Part shown: positions 55,609 to 63,134 of the stretch, piece by piece
Layout: every line of letters begins with the position of its first letter
Position numbering within the stretch: position 1 is the stretch's first letter
Assembly (NCBI RefSeq): GCF_900102875.1
Contig: NZ_FNGH01000005.1
Span: 1-64,000, forward strand
DNA: 64,000 bases
From: Franzmannia pantelleriensis
GTDB lineage: Bacteria > Pseudomonadota > Gammaproteobacteria > Pseudomonadales > Halomonadaceae
Direction: 5' to 3'
Notes under the pieces: generated by a model
Databases searched by the model: none
What the model was told of the DNA's origin: nothing
The model's input: the letters and a program-made list of their open reading frames with translations, nothing else
Translations under genes and position numbers: made by a program

Positions 55609-55624
55609 AGAGGTAATTCCTAAC

Positions 55625-55642
55625 GCCCGGTAATAGCCGGGC
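55625..55642 (+). terminator. Short hairpin after gdhA
   Basis: GCCCGG (55625-55630) pairs with CCGGGC (55637-55642) over a 6-base loop, then TTTGCCTT. It sits 17 bp after the gdhA stop; the stem is short and the T-tract weak. Confidence 0.6.
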
Positions 55643-55695
55643 TTTGCCTTACTCGGCTATCATGCGGTTATTCCACAGTCACCGACAGGAAGCCC

Positions 55696-56013
55696 ATGAG
55701 TTCAGAGTTGACCGATTTCGAACAGCGCATGCAGCAGGAGATCGAGAACTTCCTCAAGCCTGACGCTGAACAGCCCACCCCGACCAAGCGCGCCGAACGC
55801 CCCGTCAAGCTAGACAAGCAGGACGCCAAGTCGATGAAGACCGGCCATATCGTCAGGCTGGCGGTACGCACCAAGCAGCTCGAGATGGACACCGCCTTCG
55901 AGTATCACTCCACCAGCATCTCGAAGCTGGAAGCGCAAATGGAAGCCGAGAAGGCCGCCCGTAAGGCCGGCTACCCCATCGTCGGCTACGTCATCGATAT
56001 TCAGCGGCTTTAA
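55696..56013 (+). CDS. Small hypothetical protein, possible coiled coil
   Basis: A 105-residue soluble protein of unknown family. The N-terminal half is polar and acidic (TDFEQRMQQEIENFLKP), the middle is rich in Lys (KRAERPVKLDKQDAKSMK) and the C-terminal half contains a heptad-like SISKLEAQMEAEKAARKAG, suggesting a short helical hairpin. There is no signal peptide or cysteine. GACAGGAAGC precedes ATG 55696. I recognise no homologue; it may be restricted to this lineage. Confidence 0.7.
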   Translation: MSSELTDFEQRMQQEIENFLKPDAEQPTPTKRAERPVKLDKQDAKSMKTGHIVRLAVRTKQLEMDTAFEYHSTSISKLEAQMEAEKAARKAGYPIVGYVIDIQRL

Positions 56014-56052
56014 TTCCCCGACTTCAGTCGCGGCGCAAGGCCGAGTATCGGC

Positions 56053-56448
56053 TCAGTTCTGGTCTGCAGTAGGCGACTCCAACGCCGCATAGGCCACCAT
56101 TTCCACCAGCATCTCCTCCCGGGCGAAGCCTGAGACGATAATGGCAGCACGATTGGGATAGGGTGCGCTGACGTAGTCGGCGTAGAGGCGGTTGACCGTG
56201 GCCAGGTCCTCGCGACGGGTCACATAGATCAGCACCTGGGTCAGGTCCTGCATGCCGCCCCCGGCACATTCCAGGGTATGCCGCAGGTTCTCGAGGGTCT
56301 GGCGAGCCTGGGGTTCGATGCCACCCTCGACCACGGCCCCGTCGGCGCCGATGGGTATCTGGGCGGTAAACAGGATGCCGTTACCGATCACGGCCCACTC
56401 CAGGGGCGCCTTGGCGGCGAAGAGGTCGGTGCTTACGGGATGAATCAT
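56053..56448 (-). CDS. RidA family protein (enamine/imine deaminase)
   Basis: A 131-residue member of the YjgF/YER057c/RidA superfamily, which hydrolyses reactive enamines and imines to ketones plus ammonia. The core GILFTAQIPIGADG (about 24) and the family's closing LVEMVAYAAL are present; the catalytic Arg at about residue 100 sits in PNRAAIIVSG, near the usual position. It is last in a six-gene minus-strand operon and starts 14 bp after the DUF3726 gene. An imine-generating step in this pathway would explain it. Confidence 0.86.
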   Translation of the reverse strand: MIHPVSTDLFAAKAPLEWAVIGNGILFTAQIPIGADGAVVEGGIEPQARQTLENLRHTLECAGGGMQDLTQVLIYVTRREDLATVNRLYADYVSAPYPNRAAIIVSGFAREEMLVEMVAYAALESPTADQN

Positions 56449-56462
56449 GAGATCTCGCTCGC

Positions 56463-57230
56463 TCAGTCGTTGTCGTTGACGCCGCTACCGGCGCCGCTGC
56501 GGGAAGCCTCGCTGGCTTCCACCAGCAGTCGATGGGCCAGGGTCTTGAGCCGCGACCAGATGGCGTCGTCCACCTCGATGCCGTCTTGCAGCGCCCGCTG
56601 GCGGCAGGCCAGCAGCTCCGATTCGGAGTGGTGGGCCAGCAGATCGAGGTCGTGGTCGGCACCCAGGGAAGGTAACAGCTCTACGTGGTTGGCCATCACC
56701 AGGGTGATGCCGTCGTTGGGTTCGTTCTCTTCGGGCACCTCGCGCACCGAGTAGACCCGCATCTCGGGTGTCGCATGGCCGGCGCGGAAGCCCACCACCT
56801 GCTCGGTCAGCGGCTCCTGGGCATTGCGCCAGAAAGCGCTGATATTGATGCCGCGCCCGGCCAGGCGCGCCAGATAGCCCATGATCAGCTGGCGGTTGTG
56901 ACAACGACGTATCTTCACCACCGAGAGCCCCCGGGCCCTGGCCTTGGCATAGCCCAGCTCGGTGGCCAAGCTGATACTGCGCAATACGCTTTGCCCCTGC
57001 CCGTCGAGCACCGCCAGATCACCATCCTGATAGATCACCCGGGGCAGGGCTTCGGGGTCTTCGGCGAGCAGGAAATCCAGCCCGCGATTGAGTTGATCGA
57101 CACCGTTAAAACCGTGGCACTGCATCCAGGCCACCATGTCGGCAGCATCGGCGGCGTCACCCTCCTCGAAGCCGATACCGCCAAAGGCCTTGCGGCAGAG
57201 TCCTTGCAGTTCGTTGAACGACACCTTCAT
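56463..57230 (-). CDS. DUF3726 family protein
   Basis: A 255-residue soluble protein. The start is ATG 57230 behind GAGAGG; an ATG 75 bases further upstream has no ribosome site. The N-terminal block MKVSFNELQGLCRKAFGGIG and the C-terminal LLVEASEASRSGAGSGVNDND match the DUF3726 family pattern at both ends. No catalytic motif is recognisable; a histidine pair NRQ-type loop follows HN in the middle. DUF3726 genes are found in marine bacterial nitrogen-osmolyte regions, but the function is unknown. The start overlaps the stop of the 585-residue gene by four bases. Confidence 0.85.
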   Translation of the reverse strand: MKVSFNELQGLCRKAFGGIGFEEGDAADAADMVAWMQCHGFNGVDQLNRGLDFLLAEDPEALPRVIYQDGDLAVLDGQGQSVLRSISLATELGYAKARARGLSVVKIRRCHNRQLIMGYLARLAGRGINISAFWRNAQEPLTEQVVGFRAGHATPEMRVYSVREVPEENEPNDGITLVMANHVELLPSLGADHDLDLLAHHSESELLACRQRALQDGIEVDDAIWSRLKTLAHRLLVEASEASRSGAGSGVNDND

Positions 57231-58984
57231 GTGGATACCTCTCCCGATAGCGACTGGGGACGCACTGCCCCGCCCTCGCGGCGGGGCTCCAGAGGAAAGC
57301 TCCAATCATCGAAATCAGCCAGGTCTTGCGGCTCGGCGTTGAGCTCCTCGACCAAGGGCGCGCCCTGGAAGAGGGTGATCCGGACCCAGCGGTCCGACTT
57401 GGGATCGAAGCGGCTGGCGCCGAAGAAGGCCAGCTTGGCGCGCAGCAGATGCATGGGCTTCATGTCGCGATGCCAGAGGTTGGCGTGAATATCGCCATAG
57501 GGCGCCTTCACCAGGCTTTGCACGCGGCGCACGATCTCCTTGTGGCGCGGGCGCTCGAGCAGGAAGTCGACCACCTTGGCGCGGGGCGCCTCCTCCAGGA
57601 AGTCACAGATCGCCCGGTGGCTATGCGCCACCCGGGGGCCGATGGCAATCGACATCTCCTTCTCCGCGCCGGGCTCGGCATGGCGCACCCCGAGCCGCGG
57701 CTCCTCCTTCTCCGCGGAGCGATACCAGAACCAGTAGGCCCCTTCGGCGCTCTGATAGTCGTGGGACAGCGCCCAGCCATAGTGGGTCTCGATCAGCTGG
57801 CGCAAGCGCATCAGCGGCATGTCCGGTTCCAGGTCGAGATTCTCATCGACACCCATCTGGTCCTCCAGGGCATCCACCGTCTCCGGATAGAGCTCGATCA
57901 GCAGGGTATTGATCAGCTCCTGGGCCTCCAGGGGCAGGGTCCGCGCGCCCCACTCCACCAGCTGCGACCAGAGGTCCGGCTCCAGGGGCACGCTGGCCAG
58001 CCAGGTCAACACATCGGGCAGGGCGGCCACGCTGGCGGCATTGCGCTCACTCTGTTCACGATCTTCCGTCACCGTCTCGGCCAGGTGCTGCATGGCGCGG
58101 CGGGTCAGTGCGATCATCCGCTCCCGGTCGCCCTCCTCGGGCATCCGACGCAGTGCCAGCGCCAGCGCCGTTTCGCGCTGGGTGATCCACTGCGCGATCA
58201 GCTGGGGGTGATTGATCAGGAAAGGCGCCATGCCGAGCCCGGTGGAGTTGCCGATCCCCAGGTAGCGACGTAGCTCGGTGGCCAACGGCCGGGCGGTCTC
58301 GGGGGACCGGCAGGCAGCCAGATGCTCTACCTGCTCGATGGAGAAGTGGCGCAGCAGGTAGACCCCGGCCATCTGCGCCGAGAAAGGCCGGCGGAAGTCC
58401 GGATTGTCGATCAAGCGGGCAAAGTCGGCGATGCCAAACTTGCCGTTGCCGTAGACCGCGGTGGTGCGATAGAGATAGCCGACCCGGGTCAGCCAGGCGG
58501 GGTCGGGCTGCTCTCCCGCGGCCAGGGCATCGACGAAATGGGCAAAGTTGCGCAGGCTCTTGTTGGCCCGCGACAGCACCAGCACCCGAGGATGCTGGCG
58601 CCCCGCCTCCTGCAGCGGTACGTTGGCGGCCATCTGCGCCAGCAGACCGTCATCCACCTCTCCCTCCACCATACCGAAGGTCACATCCCAGGCCTCGGCA
58701 ATCACCCGATCTGAGCGCCGCTCGTCTTCCAGTGGTTGGGCGAACATCACCCCGTGGTAGCGCCCATGGGGCGTCTGCAGGCGATAGACGGCTGTGCCGT
58801 GCCCTTCGGCGTTCAGATCGAAACGTACCCTGCTGATCTGCCAACGCTGGCGCCCCATCTGGCGCACCAGGGTGCGCACGAAGCTGAGACGGCAGGCATG
58901 CAGGCTCCCCAGTCGCTCCATGCGCATCACCTCATCGGCGGGGCGCAGGCTCAGGGGGGTCAGGGCAACCTCATGATTCATCAT
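57227..58984 (-). CDS. Large protein of unknown family, 585 residues
   Basis: A soluble protein with no signal peptide, membrane segment or familiar catalytic motif. It is largely alpha-helical and acidic, with several aromatic-rich stretches (ETHYGWALSHDYQSAEGAYWFWYRSAEKEE near 410). The tail LWHRDMKPMHLLRAKLAFFGASRFDPKSDRWVRITLFQG near 510 looks like a distinct C-terminal domain. It overlaps the DUF3726 gene and the BCCT gene by four and fourteen bases, so it belongs to one tightly coupled operon. Histidines (HRD, HAN, HSHR) are numerous but not arranged as any metal site I know. I do not recognise a family. Confidence 0.75.
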   Translation of the reverse strand: MMNHEVALTPLSLRPADEVMRMERLGSLHACRLSFVRTLVRQMGRQRWQISRVRFDLNAEGHGTAVYRLQTPHGRYHGVMFAQPLEDERRSDRVIAEAWDVTFGMVEGEVDDGLLAQMAANVPLQEAGRQHPRVLVLSRANKSLRNFAHFVDALAAGEQPDPAWLTRVGYLYRTTAVYGNGKFGIADFARLIDNPDFRRPFSAQMAGVYLLRHFSIEQVEHLAACRSPETARPLATELRRYLGIGNSTGLGMAPFLINHPQLIAQWITQRETALALALRRMPEEGDRERMIALTRRAMQHLAETVTEDREQSERNAASVAALPDVLTWLASVPLEPDLWSQLVEWGARTLPLEAQELINTLLIELYPETVDALEDQMGVDENLDLEPDMPLMRLRQLIETHYGWALSHDYQSAEGAYWFWYRSAEKEEPRLGVRHAEPGAEKEMSIAIGPRVAHSHRAICDFLEEAPRAKVVDFLLERPRHKEIVRRVQSLVKAPYGDIHANLWHRDMKPMHLLRAKLAFFGASRFDPKSDRWVRITLFQGAPLVEELNAEPQDLADFDDWSFPLEPRREGGAVRPQSLSGEVST

Positions 58985-60560
58985 TGACGTTCACCCTGCG
59001 ACGAGAGGTCAGTCCCTGCTCCCGGGCCATGGCATAGGCCGCTTGGGGGCCGAGCCATAGCGAGGGCAGCAACACCAAAGAGACAGGGATCGCGGTAATT
59101 ACGATGAATTGCTGCAGCACACCGATCTGTCCGGCGCCCATATACAGCAGGATGGCTGCCATCAGCGACATGGTGACGCCCCAGAAGACCCGCACGGCGG
59201 TATGCGGTTGATCATGGCCGGTGCAGACCACGGCGATGGCGTAGCTCATGGAGTCGCCGGTGGTCGCCACGAAAATCGTGGTCAGCAGCAGGATCGCCAG
59301 GGCCATCACGGTGCCGCCCGGTAGCGCCTGCGCCACGGTCAGGGTGGCCACATCGAACTGGAAGTTGTTGAGCGCCTCGCCGAGGTCGATGACCCCGCTG
59401 AGCTGGTAGTGGATCCCCGAGCCGCCCAGCAGGGTGAACCACACCGTGGTGGCAATGGGCGCCATCACCGCGACGGCCAGAATCATCTGACGGATGGTAC
59501 GCCCCCGGGAGATACGCGCCACGAAGATCGCCATCAAGGGGCCATAGCCGATGAACCAGGCAAAGAAGAACACCGTCCACCACTGCATCCACCAACCTGG
59601 CGCGGTCTCCGACGTCATGGTGGCCATGGTCAAGAAAGAGCTAATGTACTCACCGAACCCCTGTAGGTAGGCGTTAGTGAGGAACAGCGTGGGCCCGAAC
59701 AGGAAGACGACGGCGGCAATGGCCAGGGCCAGAAAGACATTGAAGCGGCTGAGCAGCTGGATACCGCGGTGAATGCCGGTAGCGGCCGAGGTGACATAGA
59801 GCGCCCCCAGCACCACCAGGATGGTGAGTTGGGTGGTATAGCCTTCGCTCATCCCGAATAGCTCATGCAGGCCAAAGCTGACCTGAGTGGCCAGAAAGCC
59901 GATGGGGCCCACGGTCCCTGCCACTACTGCGATCACGCAGCAGGCATCCACCACGCCACCGACCCAGCCGCGCATCAGCCGCTCCCCCAATATCGGGTAG
60001 AGCAGGGTGCGCGGCTGCAGCGGCAGGCCCTTGTCGTAGTGCCAGTAGGCCAGCACCACGGCCGTCAAGGAACCCAGCACCGCCCATGCCAGGAAGCCCC
60101 AGTGCATGAAGGATTGGGCGAGCGCCGCGGCCACCGCCTCCGCGGTGCCCGCCTCGGTGTCGAAGGCCGGCGGTGTGACCACGAAATGGTAGACCGGCTC
60201 ACCGGCGGCGAAGAAGACCCCGCCCCCGGCCAGCAGGGTGCACATGATGATCGAGAGCCACTTGAAGGTGCTCAACTCCGGTGTGTCCAGGCCGCCCACC
60301 TTGGCGCTGGCCGCCGGCGAGACCGCCAGCCCCATGGCGATGAAAAAGGTCAGCAGCAGCAGGAGCTGGAAATAGGAGCCGAGTACCGCGGCGGTCCAGG
60401 CGAAGCCGGCACCAATGGCGTTGGCCACGCCCTCGGTATCGTAAAGCGACAGGAGCACGAAGAGCACGATAAAGCCACCGCTCAGGCCGAGGACGACAGG
60501 GTCGCCCAGCGATCGGGTGGCAGAGGGCCGAGTGGCCGCCGGATCAGGTTGACTGCTCAT
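58971..60560 (-). CDS. BCCT family transporter with altered TM8 motif
   Basis: A 529-residue inner-membrane carrier of the betaine/carnitine/choline family with about twelve spans. Family marks: KWLSIIMCTLLAGGGVFFAAGEPVYHF (about 104), the RISRGRTIRQ loop after TM8 (about 353), and GDSMSYA (about 435). The TM8 stretch reads WWTVFFFAWFIGYGPLMAIFVA, whereas betaine carriers have a W-rich YWAWWIxWxPF box. The first-half glycine motif GMGIG is also GGGVFF. The cargo is therefore probably not glycine betaine. GAGG precedes the ATG. Confidence 0.9.
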   Translation of the reverse strand: MSSQPDPAATRPSATRSLGDPVVLGLSGGFIVLFVLLSLYDTEGVANAIGAGFAWTAAVLGSYFQLLLLLTFFIAMGLAVSPAASAKVGGLDTPELSTFKWLSIIMCTLLAGGGVFFAAGEPVYHFVVTPPAFDTEAGTAEAVAAALAQSFMHWGFLAWAVLGSLTAVVLAYWHYDKGLPLQPRTLLYPILGERLMRGWVGGVVDACCVIAVVAGTVGPIGFLATQVSFGLHELFGMSEGYTTQLTILVVLGALYVTSAATGIHRGIQLLSRFNVFLALAIAAVVFLFGPTLFLTNAYLQGFGEYISSFLTMATMTSETAPGWWMQWWTVFFFAWFIGYGPLMAIFVARISRGRTIRQMILAVAVMAPIATTVWFTLLGGSGIHYQLSGVIDLGEALNNFQFDVATLTVAQALPGGTVMALAILLLTTIFVATTGDSMSYAIAVVCTGHDQPHTAVRVFWGVTMSLMAAILLYMGAGQIGVLQQFIVITAIPVSLVLLPSLWLGPQAAYAMAREQGLTSRRRVNVNDES

Positions 60561-60610
60561 GAACGTTGCCTCGTTATCTGTTGTTATAAAAAGAGCTGGC
60601 GTAATGCGGT

Positions 60611-61591
60611 TTAGCTGGCGACGCGCTCGAGCAGCGCCACCCAGTTGCGTCCCATGATGCGTTCGATGTCTGTCTCGGCGAAGCCTTGGTTGCGCAGCCC
60701 ATCGATCAGCTTGGGGAAGTCACGGCTGTCGCGTAGCCAGGCCAGTGGTCGCGGCCAGCCGGCGTTACTGGCACTCCCCTCGCCGTAGTCCATCTCCTTG
60801 GACCAGCGACCGTTACGCATCCACTCCAGTACCGCGACCGGCTGGTCCTGGCAGAGATCGGTACCCAGCCCCACGTGCTCGATGCCCATCAGGTCCACGG
60901 TGCGGGCGATCATCTCGCAGTAGGCCTCCAGGGTGCAGTCCGGCCCTCCCTTGAGATGAAAGGGGTAGGCCGAGAAGCCCAGCAGGCCGCCGCTCTCGGC
61001 GATGGCTGACAGTACGCGGTTGGACTTGTTGCGCTTGGCCTCGTGGAAGAAGCTCGGGTTGGCATGCGAGATGATCACCGGACGCTCGGAAAGCTCGATG
61101 GCCTCGAGGGTCGAACGCTCGGCGCTATGCGACATGTCGATGACCATGCCGACCCGGTTCATCTCGCGGATCACCTGACGCCCGAAGCGGGTGATGCCGC
61201 TGTCCTCGCTCTCGTAGCAGCCACAGGCCAGCAGGCTCTGGTTGTTGTAGGTGAGCTGCATGATCAGCAGACCTAGGCGGCGCATCACCGCCACCATGTC
61301 GATATCGTCCTCGATCGGCGAGCAGTTCTGGGCTCCCAGGAAGATCCCCACCTTGCCGGCCGCCTGGGCACGCAGGATATCCGCAGGCTCCCGCACCGGC
61401 ATGATCAGGTCGGCGTTCTGCTCGAAGCGCCGATTCCACTCGCCTAGCCGCGAGAGGGTCTCACGCGTCGTCTCGTGGTAGACCAGGGTGGCATGCACGG
61501 CATCGACGCCGCCTTCATGCATCTGCTGGAAGATCTCCCGGGACCAGTTGGAGTACTGCAGGCCGTCGACGGTCAGCATTTGCTTGGACAT
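60611..61591 (-). CDS. M19 (renal dipeptidase-like) amidohydrolase lacking canonical metal ligands
   Basis: A 326-residue TIM-barrel protein of the peptidase M19 family. The start is ATG 61591 with GAGG before; an in-frame ATG 60 bases earlier is less likely. The normal N-terminal metal motif DGHND is replaced by D9-G-L-Q-Y13, and the bridging glutamate position is Gln88 (FLGAQNCSP). Later ligands look intact: His155 (DMSHS), His176 (ISHAN) and Asp245 (GLGTDL). A mononuclear or altered centre is expected, so dipeptidase activity is doubtful. It lies 50 bp upstream of the BCCT gene and 10 bp after the aldehyde dehydrogenase. Confidence 0.86.
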   Translation of the reverse strand: MSKQMLTVDGLQYSNWSREIFQQMHEGGVDAVHATLVYHETTRETLSRLGEWNRRFEQNADLIMPVREPADILRAQAAGKVGIFLGAQNCSPIEDDIDMVAVMRRLGLLIMQLTYNNQSLLACGCYESEDSGITRFGRQVIREMNRVGMVIDMSHSAERSTLEAIELSERPVIISHANPSFFHEAKRNKSNRVLSAIAESGGLLGFSAYPFHLKGGPDCTLEAYCEMIARTVDLMGIEHVGLGTDLCQDQPVAVLEWMRNGRWSKEMDYGEGSASNAGWPRPLAWLRDSRDFPKLIDGLRNQGFAETDIERIMGRNWVALLERVAS

Positions 61592-61601
61592 GGAGCGCTC
61601 C

Positions 61602-63041
61602 TCAAGCCTTGACGTAGCAGGTCTTGACCACGGTGTAGAACTCCCGGGCATAGCGCCCCTGCTCGCGGGGGCCGAAGCTCGAATCCTTGCGACCGCCGAA
61701 AGGCACGTGATAATCGGTGCCGGCAGTGGCCAGGTTGACCATCACGCAACCGGTCTCGGCGCGGGCCTTGAACTCGCTGGCCAGGGCCAGGGAATCGGTA
61801 ATGATCCCGGCGGTGAGGCCGAAGTTCGTGTCGTTGAGGGTGGCGATGGCCTCGTCCATGTCCGCCACCTTGATGACGCAGGCGATGGGGCCGAAGACCT
61901 CTTCACGGTTGATGGCCATGGCGTTGGTGGTACCGGTGAACAGGGTCGGCGCCATGAAGTAGCCCTCGCTACCGCAGTCGAGGCGCTCGCCACCGAAGGC
62001 CAGCTCGGCGCCGTCGGCCTTGGCGCGCTCGATCCAGGCCAGGTTGGATTCCAGCTGACGGGCTTCGGCCACCGGGCCGATCTGCACCCCTTCCGCCAGG
62101 GCCGGCCCTACCTTGGCCTTGGCCAGGCGAGCCACCAGCTTGTCAACGAAGGCGTCATGCACGGCCGCATGGACGATCAGGCGAGACGACGCGGTGCACT
62201 TCTGGCCGGTACCGGAGTAAGCGCCGTTGAAGGCGGCTTCCACGGCCAGGTCGAGGTCGGCGTCCTGGGCGACGATCAGCGCGTTCTTGGACCCCATCTC
62301 CAGCTGACATTTGACCAGATTGCCGGCGGTGGCCGCCGCCACGCGGCGCCCCACCTCCAGCGAGCCGGTGAAGCTCAGGGCATCGATCTCGGGGCTCGAG
62401 ATCAGCGTCTCGCCGACGCTACCCCCACCACCCATCACCAGGTTGAAGGTGCCGGCGGGCAGCGCCTGGCGGCTGATGATCTCGGCCAGCGCCCAGGCGC
62501 TGGCGGGCACCAGATTGGCTGGCTTGAAGATCACCGCATTACCGAAAGCCAGCGCCGGGGCGATCTTCCACACCGCCGTGGCCATGGGAAAGTTCCAAGG
62601 GCTGATCACCCCCACCACGCCCACCGGCTCGCGACGGGTCTCCACCTCGACCCCGGGGCGCACCGAGTCGACCCGCTCGTCGATCTGGCGCAGCACCTCG
62701 GCGGCGTAGTAGTGGAAGAACTGGGCCGAGCGGCCCACCTCGCCAATCCCTTCGGCCAAGGGCTTGCCTTCCTCCCGGGAAAGCAAACGTCCCAGCTCCT
62801 CCTTGCGTGCCATCAGCTCGTCACCAATGGCCATCAGCAGCGCATAGCGCTGCTCCAGGCCACTCTTGGCCCACTCACGCTGCCCTTGGCGCGCTGCGGC
62901 AATGGCCTCGTGCACCTGGGCGACACTGGCCTGGGCGTAGTGGCCGATCAGGTCCTGGCGATCCGACGGGCTGTGATTGGCGATGGTGCTCTCGCCCTCG
63001 ATCCACCGGCCGGCAATATAAAGGGAGTGCTGGGATGACAT
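61602..63041 (-). CDS. NAD(P)-dependent aldehyde dehydrogenase, ketoglutarate-semialdehyde type
   Basis: A 479-residue ALDH superfamily member. The general base glutamate lies in QLEMGSKNAL (a variant of LELGGK, Glu about 257) and the catalytic cysteine in GTGQKCTASSR (about 291). The C-terminal ATAGTDYHVPFGGRKDSSFG and REFYTVVKTCYV are typical of 2-oxoglutarate semialdehyde or 2,5-dioxovalerate dehydrogenases. It is the first gene of the minus-strand operon, divergent from a LysR gene. A pathway ending in 2-oxoglutarate would fit, although the exact substrate is inference. Confidence 0.88.
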   Translation of the reverse strand: MSSQHSLYIAGRWIEGESTIANHSPSDRQDLIGHYAQASVAQVHEAIAAARQGQREWAKSGLEQRYALLMAIGDELMARKEELGRLLSREEGKPLAEGIGEVGRSAQFFHYYAAEVLRQIDERVDSVRPGVEVETRREPVGVVGVISPWNFPMATAVWKIAPALAFGNAVIFKPANLVPASAWALAEIISRQALPAGTFNLVMGGGGSVGETLISSPEIDALSFTGSLEVGRRVAAATAGNLVKCQLEMGSKNALIVAQDADLDLAVEAAFNGAYSGTGQKCTASSRLIVHAAVHDAFVDKLVARLAKAKVGPALAEGVQIGPVAEARQLESNLAWIERAKADGAELAFGGERLDCGSEGYFMAPTLFTGTTNAMAINREEVFGPIACVIKVADMDEAIATLNDTNFGLTAGIITDSLALASEFKARAETGCVMVNLATAGTDYHVPFGGRKDSSFGPREQGRYAREFYTVVKTCYVKA

Positions 63042-63122
63042 GATGACCTCCTGGATAGCGTTGACGTCATCCTAGGAGAGCCGCCAAGATAAGGATAATC
63101 AATAAAACAGATAATTTGATCA

Positions 63123-63134
63123 GGTAAGCTTACC
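63123..63134. promoter_or_regulatory. Perfect palindrome in the LysR/ALDH divergent promoter region
   Basis: GGTAAGCTTACC is a 12-bp perfect palindrome whose last base abuts the GTG start of the LysR gene. The rest of the 93-bp gap (63042-63134) is AT-rich, with TAATCAATAAAACAGATAATT. A LysR protein could bind here and control both directions. Confidence 0.4.

Noticed and set aside
61488-63038. 516-residue open frame on the plus strand
   Set aside because: Antisense to the aldehyde dehydrogenase and M19 gene, no recognisable motif.
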